From contig JAUKTV010000005.1 of assembly GCA_030549205.1 (NCBI GenBank), forward strand, positions 1,984,001 to 2,048,000: a stretch of 64,000 nt of DNA. The letters are read 5' to 3'. Source of the stretch: Apiosordaria backusii. Taxonomy: Eukaryota > Ascomycota > Sordariomycetes > Sordariales > Lasiosphaeriaceae. Shown piece after piece: positions 46,748-57,703 of this stretch. Below the pieces are notes generated by a model that worked only from the letters and a program-made list of their open reading frames with translations, had not been told where the DNA came from and did no database searches. Made by a program: the position numbers and the translations under genes. Position 1 is the stretch's first letter, and each line of letters opens with the position of its first letter.

Positions 46748-47576
46748 TTAGCTGGCATTGATGCGGGCAATGAGGAATCTGGGAGCCTCGTTGCGAGCCT
46801 CATCACCGTAGGTAAGGTGAGCAGCAGTGACGATCAACTGGCCAGTGCAGACCAAGTCACCGACGGCGCAGTACACCTCAGTGCGCTCGCTGGGGTAGTT
46901 GGGGATCCTGCCCAAGTTCTGGAGGTTCTTGGTATAGCCAAAGAGGACAACGCCCTTGATCTGTTCCCGGATGGTGGCACTGCTGTCACGGATCGACGCG
47001 GCAGCAAGAGCAGCACCTTGGCTAAATGAGAGGGAAAAGATATAATCAGCATGGGACACTTGGTAAAAGGGGGAGCTGAAAGTGCTCATGTGGATGCTTG
47101 CTTACCTGTAACCACCAGCCACAATCTTGGCCGAGGGGCATCTGCTGTTGGCCAGGATGAAGAGATTCTTCATCTCAGTGATGGCCGCAGAAGTGGTACC
47201 ATCAGGAAGCACGTTGTCGAGGATGTCGGCCGTGTAGGCGCCGCCAACACCCTGAACCCAGACATTGTTGGCGCCAAAACGGGCTTCGAGAGCATCACCA
47301 ACCGAAGGGCCAAGTGTTCCCTATATCATCCTGTTAGGGCGTCTTGTTCTTCATCATGGAGAAAACTGGCATGCAGAATAGGCTGATACGTACAAGGTTA
47401 CCGCTCTCAGTCGAGCCGCGAGCATAGATGAAGATGACCGGCGGGCAAGCCCCTCCATTCAAGAGCTCGTTCTTCGTGTTGCCAAGCAGCTGGCGGGCCT
47501 CGACAGACTCCTTCTGGTCCACGGGAAGCGCAGCAACAAGGCCAGCAAGGGCAAGGGCGGCGGTGAAGAACTGCAT
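46748..47576 (-). CDS. Secreted cutinase (carbohydrate esterase family 5)
   Basis: Three exons: 47576-47394, 47320-47106 and 47021-46748 (introns of 73 and 84 bases); 223 residues. It is a secreted serine esterase acting on plant cutin or similar polyesters. A signal peptide (FFTAALALAGLVAALP) covers about residues 1-17, with a short propeptide ending near EARQ. The nucleophile elbow GGYSQGA (Ser133) spans the second exon join, followed by Asp188 in YCAVGDLVC and His201 in AAHLTYGD, the expected triad. Cys44, Cys122, Cys184 and Cys191 fit the two conserved disulfides. The sequence FIYARGSTESGNLG is a family hallmark. Length agrees with characterised fungal cutinases. Confidence 0.95.
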
Positions 47577-49658
47577 GGTGAAGAAGGGCGGGTGTTGAAG
47601 GCGAGAGAAGGCTGGTAGGCTGTGGTGGCTGAGGGTGATCTGAGGACTGAGTGCTCGAGTCTGGTCTGGTGGATTGTAAAAGTCGATGAAGGCAGGAAGA
47701 CGTCGCCTTCTTATAGACGAGATGCCATCCAGATCTCTCCGTGAGCTTCATGTTGTTGCTCGTCTTCCCCCTCGCTATCGATGTCCTCGCAACGCTAACC
47801 GGTTTCTACATGCTTTCAGTTCCAGGCGTCGTAACAAGACTTGAGGCCCTCCACTTCGGCACTTACCCAGCAAAAGAAGGGGGGCTCGCTGCCGGCCTTC
47901 CCAAATTGAACATGGCCAGTGAGTCAACAGCATGTTTACACCAAGCCTTCAGTCTGTTTTACGTGAACATCTACAAACACCTAGCTCTGTCAACCTCGTG
48001 GCATCCACCTCCCTAAGGGCTGTGTGAGTGGGTACCTGTGGCAGACAGGCATTCCCCACGTTGGCAACGGCAGGTGTGGAGCTTCCCCAGATCGGCAACC
48101 GGAGGTGTAGGGTGACATCGGCGCACTTTGCTTCACCCAGAAACCCCGGAATATCTCCCATACGTGACAGCTGTTTCGAGTCCTAGACCTGGGCACGTTT
48201 GACGGCGCCATTTCCAAGCTCGCGGACCGAGGCATCTAGTCAAAACCGCCGACTCTCGCGAGTATTTACTATTTGGGTAAGTATGAAGCGCGGTCCAGAC
48301 GCCCGAAAAGCTGCTAACCTACTCAATAACTGCACCAATAACACCCCGACCCTTCGAAACCTCCAAGATTTGTGTATAGCTTACTCCACCAAACCTCGGT
48401 CCAATTCCATCCTTCAGCAGTATCATCTAGGTTCTACAACCCTCTCTGCATCCACCGAGTCTGGTGATACCTGCTGTGCCAACATCACCCCTCCTTCACC
48501 ATCCATCTCTCACAGCAAAGCCACCAAAAGAACCTCGGAAGTTTCAAAAACCCTCAGTATCTTTCGCTGTCGTCTCCTTTTTTTCTGTTTGAAGCCTCGG
48601 TCCACTCCACAACGCTACACCATGCCAGGATTCTTCCCCGCACTATTGACTTTCAGGGCATGGTGATTCTCGCAAGCTTCTCCCACCCCGCTACTACCGG
48701 GGCGGCGCCTCCCGAGCTCACGAACCGTTCCCCGCATTCTACTCCCCCTGCTCCCTGCACCATGCTTGCCTCCATGCCTTCGGCTGTGACAAGGTTCATG
48801 TACAGCCAAGTAAACAGCTTGGTACCCGTTCCAATGGGATAAGGATCGAAGGGGACGCTATGCTGCAGCCACAGTTCAACGGCCTTGCGCAGGGCACACA
48901 CATGGCGGTTGTTGTTGCGGCGGCAACATACCAGAGCTTAGGAAACAAACCGGAGGGAGGGCGCCAGATCGTAGGTAAATAGCAGATACAAACTGATGTT
49001 GTTTTCTGTCTCAAGGTTTCCAGGTATTGTTGGTGGCAGCTTCGATTCTAATGGTAGCGAGGCCGTGGATCGCTGATCTACAAGCCAGGTAGGTCGGTTC
49101 GACAGCTGTCAAAATCTGAGAGAACCGCATGTTTGTGGGGACGGACTTCTCGCCAAATCCCATATAAAAAGTGGATCTGCAGTCGACAGTAACACTGGGG
49201 GGCGATCAAAACACGAGAGGAGAGACTGTCTCTTGAATATCCCCTACCAACCTTACCTAAGGTACCAAGGCAGGCAGTACATACTTTGGTGCTGGACTCC
49301 CTCGAGCAATTAATTGATGCTTAGCTCACACGTTCCGCCTTTCGAGCTTTCCTCTCTCATCCAACCTAGTGAAACAAGTTCATGATTTTGTTACTCGCAT
49401 AACGGGATCTGAGAAGGTGTATGTGTGTAGTATACCTAAGCTTATGAAGTCTGGTGCCAGATGGATCCTTATCCTGGGTTGCCACGCAGGTTTCTGCTGA
49501 TATGTAACAATGACCAACGGATTTGTATTTACCAAACTGCCGAGCACGTCCTCACATCCAGGCCAGAAAGAAGTGGGTAGCCAGAAAAGCCAACCAAGGG
49601 GATCTAAGCCATCCGTAATTTATAGATTCACTTGGGGCGTACACTAACAACTGCGCCG

Positions 49659-49740
49659 GCTTACCGCTCTTCCGAGTCTCCTCACTCTGCTCAAGATAAT
49701 CCGGCACTCTCTGAGTCTCCTCACCCTCCTTCCTCTAGGT
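49659..49740 (+). repeat. Dispersed repeat copy 1, with an internal imperfect duplication
   Basis: The segment CGGCTTACC..., through GATAATCCGG (49659-49706) matches 61821-61868 at most positions by eye. It is followed by a second, shorter block with GAGTCTCCTCACCCTCC that looks like a diverged duplicate of the first. Origin unknown. Confidence 0.5.
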
Positions 49741-49880
49741 AAGGCTTAACTAAAGGATACATGGTCAACCGCCAATTACAACAGCCATAACCACCACAAC
49801 ACATGCTATCCAGCCCCTTTTGCGTCAAGAAGACGAACAACAGTATTTTGAATTTCCAATTCATCAATATTATAGATAGC

Positions 49881-49911
<31 letters not shown>

Positions 49912-49916
49912 CAAAA
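49881..49916 (-). terminator. Pol III terminator of the 5S rRNA gene
   Basis: On the minus strand the RNA end is followed directly by TTTT, then GGCCC, then 27 T. Four or more T is enough for Pol III stop. Confidence 0.75.
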
Positions 49917-50035
49917 ACATACAACATCGAGGATTCCCCAGTGGTCACCCACCTGAGTACTAGTTCGACCCTCAACTGTTTGACTAGGGGAGAGCGGACG
50001 GGATCCCGTATTTTCAGCTGGGTATGGTCGTATGT
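49917..50035 (-). rRNA. rrn5: 5S ribosomal RNA gene (dispersed)
   Basis: 119 bases on the minus strand, starting ACATACGACCATA and ending GTTGTATGT. The two ends pair to form helix I. The middle holds GGGATCCCGTCCGCTCTCCC and GGTGGGTGACCAC, both conserved in fungal 5S rRNA, and the internal control region for Pol III. Single, scattered 5S genes are typical of Neurospora and relatives, where they are not in the rDNA repeat. A few bases differ from my recollection of the Sordariales consensus, so it could be a minor variant or a recent pseudogene, but length and ends are complete. Confidence 0.85.
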
Positions 50036-50417
50036 GCTCTATCGCTCCAGATCATGGTCCTATGCTGGAAGGCCTATAATGGCAAGGCAGAAAAGGTTGG
50101 TATTTTTGGCTCTCCGCTATGGAAGGCCATGATAACTGATGCCGACACATACTCTGGCTGTTGTCACTTCCATCGCACCAAGAAGAAAACCGCTCAAGAA
50201 TATGTCACAAGAGAGAAGAATTCTTCGAACTGGACGACGGTCTATATACGAAAACATGTCTGTCCCAAAGACGCAAACATACTCCCCAACTCGCTATGGA
50301 AATGCTGAAACCTGCCCCATATCATATCCAACACCGCCCCCCCATATATACAAAGAATGACCTCCCTCTCTGTTACACCCAACCCAGTTTGCTATACCTC
50401 CCTCCACATTACCCAAT
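50036..50417. other. Spacer between the 5S rRNA gene and the carotenoid enzyme gene
   Basis: 382 bases with no gene. Includes the 5' flank of the 5S gene and 3' end of the al-2-like gene. Confidence 0.5.
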
Positions 50418-52333
50418 TCAAGCAGCAAACAACGCCCTCAACACCGTCCTCAACCTCCTCCACCTGGGCACAGTCGCCTTCCCCCTCTCCAGCTCCACCC
50501 CGCCCTCCCTCTCCCTCAGCACCCTCCCAATCTCCATATACGTCTCCACCGCTCCAATCATCGGCCCCTTGGCCTCCCTGGGGATCTGCTCCATCTCCGG
50601 CCTCGCCTGCTCATACAGCTTGAACGCCTCCCCAGCAACCTCCTTCTCAAATTCTCCACTTGCCTTCCCTCGGTTTGGCAACAACATCTTCTGGAGTTAA
50701 CCCTTCTTCCTCGAGCCAGGTAGTAGGGAGGTACACCCTCCCCATCTCCGCATCAACAACAATATCCCTTGCAATATTCACATACTGCAGCGCTACCCCC
50801 ATCGTCCTCGACGCGGCCATGAGTATTTTCTTTTGGGAGTCTGGTATCTCCGGGTCGCAGTGCTCGATGATCAAGGCTACGCAGAGCTCGCCCACGGTGC
50901 CGGCGACGCACTGGCCATAGTAGTTTAGTTTGCCCTCGTTGGTGATAGGGAATTTGGCGGACTCGGAGGAGTCGTGAAAGGAAAACTGGGAGTCGAGTTC
51001 GAAGCCCTCGATGAGTTGATATAGAGGTTGAGAAGGGAGGATGGATGCGGGAGGTACTTGAGGGCTGATTTCGCCTCGGGGGGAAATGCCTCGTCGATGA
51101 AGGAGTCGATGCGGGGTTTGTTGGCTTTGAGGTCGGATTTGTAGTGCAGATCGAGGAACTGGTTGAGTTTGGTGGTCCAGGATTTGACTTCGGTGCGGGA
51201 TTTGGAGTCGTCGACTAGGTCGTCGGCTAGGCGGCAGAAGGAGTATCTTTGGGGAGTTTGTTAGTGTTTGTTGGGGGTTATGTGGAGAACGATTGGGAGA
51301 CTTACAAAAGAATAAGGTCAATGCGAAGGCGGCCAGTAAACAGCGAGTTGGCGAGGTAGAAGCTTCTGCTCTTTGCCTTCAACCGAGCTACAGCGTCAGA
51401 CAAGCCCGCGATCCTTTCGAGGTCGTATTGCGCAGTGTTTGAGAACCGGCTTTGGACCAGCATCAATGGTGTCGGGGACCGAGGAACTTTGGGGAACAGA
51501 TGGGGGAATGCAAAAATGATGGCCAAATATTGGTCAAAGACTGCCATGCCAAACACGATGAGGATGTTAGTTGCCAGAAAGAAGGTGGCTTCTTCAATGT
51601 CGAGAACACCAAAAAGGCACCATCCGAGCTTGGTGCCTGACTCAATTGCCCATGTACCACGTCCCAAAGCCAGCTCGTCCACGAGCCATAAACAGATGGT
51701 TGGAATAATAACCGGAACCACAGTGGAGGTCAGGGGCAGGGTCAAAATGAACCTCCCAGCGACTGTGAACGTCAACAACGCAAACGGGAAGGCCCATGCC
51801 AGAATCAGTCCCAGGTAAGTGCCAGGACCTCCCGTTCGAATCTGATGCACTCCGTACAGCGTCAAGGCAATGAGGATACCCTGTCCAATAACCTTGCCCC
51901 TGGCAATCCATTGAGGCGGGTTTCTCTGGGTGCTGAGGTACAGAGGGTGAAACAGTGGCTTGCTGAGGAGGATGTAGAAAAGCGAAGTGATGTACGTTTG
52001 GATCACAAAGAAGAACAGCTCTTCAATTGGAATGCCCCAGAGGCGAGGCCCAATAATGGCGTCTGGTGGGTATGTCCAGATCTTGCTTCTGATCAAGTAC
52101 GAGTCCCATGGTAGTGTCGCGAGAAACGAGACAACTATTAGACTCCCAATCTGCAAGAAGTGTGTTCGGTGAAATATTGGGTAGGCGAAAACTGTAAGCA
52201 ACGCAGCAAGGGGTATCGTATATTTTAAATGTCTGAACCTTAAAGTCAGTCCAAGCTCTCTTCGTCCCATTGAGCTTCAGGGGGGGAGTGAAGTAAACAG
52301 AAGAGCTTACACAAAGGCATAATCGTAAGCCAT
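50418..52333 (-). CDS. al-2: Bifunctional lycopene cyclase / phytoene synthase (AL-2/CarRA type), frame broken twice
   Basis: Exons 52333-52311, 52232-51306 and 51246-50418, with introns of 78 and 59 bases. The N-terminal membrane domain cyclises lycopene. It has MAYDYAFVHLKYTIPLAALL, PWDSYLI and the PIEELFFFVIQT segment with catalytic acids. The C-terminal phytoene synthase condenses two GGPP. It has AKSRSFYLANSLF, the Asp-rich ADDLVDD, GTVGELC and the second site YVNIARDIVVDAEMGRVYLP. The first shift is at about 51049-51051: one extra base joins LKYLP to ASILPSQPLYQLIEGF. The second lies between 50647 and 50690: after TPEDVVAKPREGK the family continues in another frame as GEFEKEVAGEAFKLYEQARP and then ends in TVPRWRRLRTVLRALFAA. 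Both halves are otherwise conserved, so I take the breaks as likely sequence errors. A strain lacking colour would be the biological alternative. Confidence 0.9.
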
Positions 52334-53438
52334 GATGACAATCGTGTTCGAGTCGTCGTTTATGAGGTTATTCCGAAGCTGTCCTAAGCCTGACTCGTCT
52401 CCAAGGGCCCAAGTAATGAGAGGATGAAGCACGTGTCGATCCCAACGAAAAAAAAGGCGCGTTACAAGTCAATTCAGCGCGTCATGACAAGACTGTGGCA
52501 GACAGATCCGAGAGCGTTTGCGGTGAAAGAGAGAACAAAGTTACACATCCATGGGGGAGAAAGGACGGGACCCCAAGCAAAATGAACCTTTCGTCATCGA
52601 TCAAAGAAAGGACCAGCCCTTTGGGCCCCTCGTGGCAGTGCCGCCGTTTTTCTTGGAGGACCCATATCCAACCACTCAAACCCACTGCAACATTTCTAGA
52701 TGTAGGCGCCATTCTTGTCGATTTCGATGGGGGCAGACCCTGGCAGCTCTTGGACATCCATCGGCCGAACCGCACAGTAATCCTGATGTCAGTGCAAGAA
52801 GGGATGACCCGCATATATTCAGCCTCGATGAGCAACAGTCCCCCCCGACCTGTCAAATGCGGCCATGGATCGGACGGAATGCCCTGAAAGTCAAAAGCGC
52901 CGCCGGCAGTGGGATTGCCGGCAACAAAAGGACACCAGAGGCACACATGGAACGCATGGGACGGCAGTGACAGAAGTGGCTTCGATCTCTGGGAGTGCGA
53001 CATGCGACGACATGACTAGGCCCAAGACAGCATAACTTGCGGGCTCCCTGGGTCATCAATCGTGAGTAATCGCTGCCAAATCAAAGCCAAGACTGACCCT
53101 CGATCTTCTCACCTGGGGGAATTGGGAAACAAATGGAAAACTGCATCCCATCATCGTCCGCATCAGGCTGTGATCGTTGATCTTCGAAAACGGTTGTGGA
53201 TGTCCCAGATCGCACAAACCCCTGTCCCGATCGGCACTATTGCCAGCCAATCACAAGCAAGGCGCAAATCTCCATCTCGTCCCTGTCTCTCCTCGGCCTC
53301 GGCCCGGACGGAAACTGGAAATCGGCACGGCGCCGCAATCTCCTCGCTGCACCGTCTGATTCAACCAACCTTCCACCTCGCGCGCCCCGTGTCGCATCCG
53401 CCGAGTCGCCGAAGATCTACTGAATCACACAACCGAAA
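52334..53438. promoter_or_regulatory. Shared divergent promoter of the carotenoid enzyme and the hot-dog thioesterase
   Basis: 1.1 kb between divergent start codons. On the minus strand it contains GATCGA hexamers (plus-strand TCGATC at 52436-52441 and 52597-52602) that resemble core sites bound by the White Collar complex in Neurospora light-induced promoters. A palindromic CACGTG at 52430-52435 overlaps the first. Hexamers occur by chance, so the link to light is inference. Confidence 0.3.
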
Positions 53439-54409
53439 ATGATCCCAAGGATACAACCATACCGTCCGCTCCTGCGGCTGGCCCAGCGCCATCTCTCCGC
53501 GCAACACCTCACCGTCGCGACTCCATTCTCAACCTCCCGCCCCTCCCGGCAACAACCACCACCACCATCCCAACCGCCCTCCGAGCCCCTCCCCGTAACC
53601 GAACCAGTCCCCCCGCCCTCCGAAACCCCCCCAGTCACCAATCCCACCCCAACCCCTCTTCCTCCCGCCCCGCCCCCGTCTAATCCCCTCCCTCGTCTTC
53701 GCCGGCACCTTCCTCCTCCTAGGCACAATAGCCGGCTCCACCCTCCGCCTCTTCCTCTCCCCCCGACCCCCCCAGCCCCAGGAACACCCGAAGACACCTA
53801 CCTCACCGCCGACCTCCACACCCAAGCCTCCCGCCTCCCCATCGTCATCCAGCTCTCCTCCGACCCATCCTGGACCTCCTGGGACGCCTACAACACCCTC
53901 TCCCCCTCCCACAGAGCGCATCACATAACCGCTCACACCCTCCGCGGCTCCCGAGGAGTAGGCGGGTACCAGCGTATCTTCCACAACCCCTCCACGGGGG
54001 AGCTCGTCTCCGTCATTTTCTTTGGTCCCGCCACCATCGGCTGGCCTGGGGTTGTACACGGGGATGTTTAGCAACAATTCTAGATGAGAGTTGTGGAAGG
54101 GCAGCGTTCAAGCAGTGGGGGGGGATGGCGGGCGTGACTGCCAATCTTAATATTGAGTATAAGAAAGCGACGCTGGCGAATGGGTTTTATGTGATACGTG
54201 TGAGACCGAGGACGGAGGAGGAGCTGCCTGAGCGGGAGAGGGGGAAGAGGCACTACAAGAGTTGGGTGGATGCTGTGGTTGAGGACCCGGTTACGGGGCA
54301 GGTGACTGTCAAGGCGGAGGCGTTGTTTGTGGGGGGGAAGGGGAATGGGAAGAATGGGGGGAGGTTTAGCTGGGGGGGAAAGGTGCAGGAGTCGCATGCT
54401 GAGTTTTGA
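53439..54409 (+). CDS. Mitochondrial-type hot-dog fold thioesterase (4HBT family), frame broken several times
   Basis: Begins MIPRIQPYRPLLRLAQRHLS with Arg and Ser but few acids, typical of a mitochondrial presequence, then a Pro-rich stretch. Next, in another frame, is a hydrophobic helix SLVFAGTFLLLGTIAG. Back in the first frame come GTPEDTYLTADLHTQASRLP and RIFHNPSTGELVSVIFFG. The core GWPGVVHG is followed after a shift by GCLATILDESCGRAAF, then GVTANLNIEYKKATLANGFY, the signature of the 4HBT hot-dog fold, and ends VQESHAEF. The shift near 54060 is repaired by one G added to the GGGG run 54060-54063. The helix requires two more shifts in C-rich sequence near 53675-53690 and 53760-53780. 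No exact substrate can be named. Relatives are annotated as thioesterases of fungal mitochondria. Confidence 0.8.
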
Positions 54410-57400
54410 AGGGGATAATGGGGGTTGGTTGTGGGGTAATTGATGGGGGATATATTGTGGTGTTTAGAGACTAAACTATACGATGAGACCAGCGGTTGGA
54501 CAAGGCATTCTTGGCGGGATATGATAGCAGTGGCCCATGTATAATTGACTTGAACGGCCTGGTAACAAGTAGAGTGGAGGGGTATGTTCAGCAAACATTA
54601 TATTCTTGATCAAAACTGTTGGTATTCTTGTTCAAAGTCTGGCACCTCACTCCTCAACCAACCAGGTGAGAACGCGCTGGATCTGGAAACGACGAGATAT
54701 GCGACCAACTACACATATGTACCACTTGTATAGCAAGCCCACATGGGCCAAGTTTGCACCTACCTATGCAAATAGTACCACAATCAGTACTTGTTGTAGC
54801 GCGTCATCGAGAGCAAACCGCGGCGACGGTCCCTCCCGTCGGAGCATCTTGCCCATCCCAACCCCCACGAACCACGTGGTAGCCTCGTGGCTTTGCTCAC
54901 AGATTGCTCCTTCGTCCAACAAGGTCCAACAAGGGCCAATGGTGTTGACGCAGCATCTTACACGGGGTCGCCGAGCCGCTGATGCATATGACGCCCCGAT
55001 CCGACAGTGGAACGGGGGATATCCCACATCGACATCAGCCCAAGTTCCTTCCGTAGTCAATATATATACATAAAAACAAACTCACTGCAGCGTCTATCCT
55101 AAGACTTTGGGGCCCTGAAAAAGGGTCACGCGGTAACAGAAGCCGCCCGAGTGATGCCTGTCGAACCTGCATCGTAACCTTGACGGACCAGCCCGAAAGG
55201 GTGATATTGATAACAAGAATGTTATTCAGCAACCAAGACATGAGTCTCGTTGTATCCTGTGAAATTGATAGTCCCGTAAATGTATGGCATGATGCCATCA
55301 ACAAGTGAGTCCAGATCGACCACACCGACTTTTCGGTATGCCGTGCTGCAGTCACTCAGCTGGGTGTTCCTTAAGAGAACCAAACACTCCTAGCTGGCCG
55401 ATGGTGAGTGGTGCAGGAGGGGGGACTGGAATCATAGGAAGACAATGAGTGTCGGCGAGTTGAAACGGCATCTTTGAACATGGGGTCTGGCTGAGAGAGC
55501 ACACCCTCTCAGACCCAGATGCAAGGTCAGTGAAGGCTAGACCAACCCAGGTGTTGGAAGTGCCAGCCCAGCAGGGCTGTGAGAGAAGCAAGCTAGAAAT
55601 CTAGATTCGACCGTCTCGTGTTTTAGAAATCGTGGATCTAATGCACGTGGCAGTCTCCAGCCCGTATCCCCGACCCAGGAAACCGGTCAGGGCTGGCTGA
55701 ACGGCGAGTGAGCTCAGCTTCTCCGGCGCTTGACGGATTTCCCCAGACTAGGCAACACACGACCTTTTGAGGCTAAAGCTTCTTCGAGTCGTGTATCAAT
55801 TCTCAAGCTTCGGGTCGCACAGCAGCGGCGCGACGAACACTGTGTAAGACACTGTCAGTTGAAATCGTGGTCTTGTCCCGCATTGACGTCAACTCCTCAG
55901 CATTCCCTACAGAGCATGCAGGCAACTTCAACAATGCCCTGGAAGTCGAGGCAATGGAGACATGATGTTGAGTCGGTCTATCAAAATGTCAGGGATCACG
56001 CCGTGCTGGTACTCAAGAGCTCAACAAGGACCGAGGCTTGGTCAGGAGAACCATGACAAGCTGTACACTATCGGTGTGGCTGATACCACCATGTGCGAGA
56101 TACACGTGGTGTATCAACAATGAGCGCCACACCCAAGTTTGTCTTCGGGATCTCCAACTCAGAAAAACATTCGGTGAGGCTTGCAAGACAAACAAGCGTC
56201 AGCCTAGACCCCATCACATCCGGCCCTAGTGTAGGTAGACAAACCGATCAGGGTCCCGTCGACCTGTGAAATTCCAAGGCAATGACTTTCTGGAGAAGCA
56301 ACGCAACTGGAGACATCTCCGGACCAGTGCAATGAGCATTTGCCCATCCAAAAATTAGAGTTGCACAGGGCATTTTGGGAATGGGAAAGTGACGTCCGGG
56401 GGGCCAAGGAGCCAACGCGGGGACCAATTCCGAGAACCTGGGCGACAGCCTTGGCTTGGATTTCAATGGCTGCTGATTGGCCAATTCCAACCCATCAGCA
56501 GAGATGGAAATCCTCTAGCCTTCTCTGAAAGAACCGACCAAACAAAGCTCCCGATCTTCGAAAGGCCCCATTCTTCTGAAGATCGGGAGAAATCGAGCTC
56601 TCTTATTCGTTCATTCTCAAGATCTCGCCCAAAGAGGCAGGATATCTCTTGGCATATTCCATTCGATTGCGCTCGCTCAGTCTGAGCACCCGGAATCGAG
56701 AAAGACAATTTCATGAGCGTTCCATGGTTGACATAATGGCACAAGTTCAAGTGCTTCCAATTCTTTACGAGCTCACGGCGCTATCATCGGATTCCTCCAG
56801 CGCCATATCTTCGGAGTAGAGTGATGAGGCAACGGAATTCCAATGGCAGGACGCCGGTGAGACCTTCCTCCCATCACGTTTTTAGATTTATATTTTGAAC
56901 TGACCTGGGAAGGCTGACCCGATGGTCAGGGTGCTCATCCACCCCTCTCCATCCCACCCTGGCATCCCTCGCCTTCCCGCAATGCAGCCCGGCTCCTTAC
57001 CCACCATCACCCTCAGGGGTACGTACCTTGTTTGACACTTGACCACTCAGGGCAGCAAGTTCCAAGATGTCGTACATCATCAATGCCCCCTTCCAGGTAC
57101 CTACTTAGTCCATGTCCCGCCTCCCCATGGGTCCCTGTTCATGTACTCTTCACCTTCCTCACCTCTTCTCATTCCTTTCCCCAAAGACCCCAGGCGCTGC
57201 TAGGCTGACTGGTAAGAGCTTTCTAGATCTCTGGTCTTCAGTCAAGAGGTGTATTTGAACTTGCCATCCTCCTCCATTATCACTTTTTGACCAAACTTCC
57301 CCCAGTGGTATATCGGTCTGTTTGGATAGCCTTATCACTCTTGAACACCCTATAGCGTCAGTTATCTTTGACATTGAGGTCTCCATACCAGGATAGCCAA

Positions 57401-57703
57401 TCTCGGTATTCCCAACTGCTGTCCGACGCCCCAGTGGCTGCGTGTTTCCACTTATCCGGTTACTCGTCAATAAGGTTTATACGAGCCAGGTCAGTCATTC
57501 CGTCGTCCCGTACTAATTTGGGTGTTCCTCGACGCACGCACGCACACTTCAACCGTTTCTCAAAACTTCCTATTACTCTCTTATCCCAGCCGTTTCCATG
57601 GCAGGGTAACATCGTCGACCCTCTTGACTGACCGGAACACAGATCCGCAAGCGACTAAAGGTTAGTGCATGCTGCTTTATCGAGGTATATCCTACGAGCA
57701 GCC
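54410..57703. other. 3.3-kb spacer upstream of cry-DASH
   Basis: No gene I can support. Probably contains 3' end of the thioesterase gene and a long promoter and leader for cry-DASH. A minor (GCAC)n run is near 57535. Confidence 0.45.

Larger units (their letters stand above)
47577..49916. other. Intergenic between the cutinase and the 5S rRNA gene
   Basis: About 2.3 kb. A minus-strand frame at 48653-48901 has no ATG and no known motif. There is a repeat at 49659-49740 that also occurs at 61821. A 27-base A tract (49881-49907) ends the region. No supported gene. Confidence 0.45.

Noticed and set aside
48653..48901. 83-codon minus frame upstream of the cutinase
   Set aside because: No ATG and no motif; could be a last exon, but no matching upstream exon was found.
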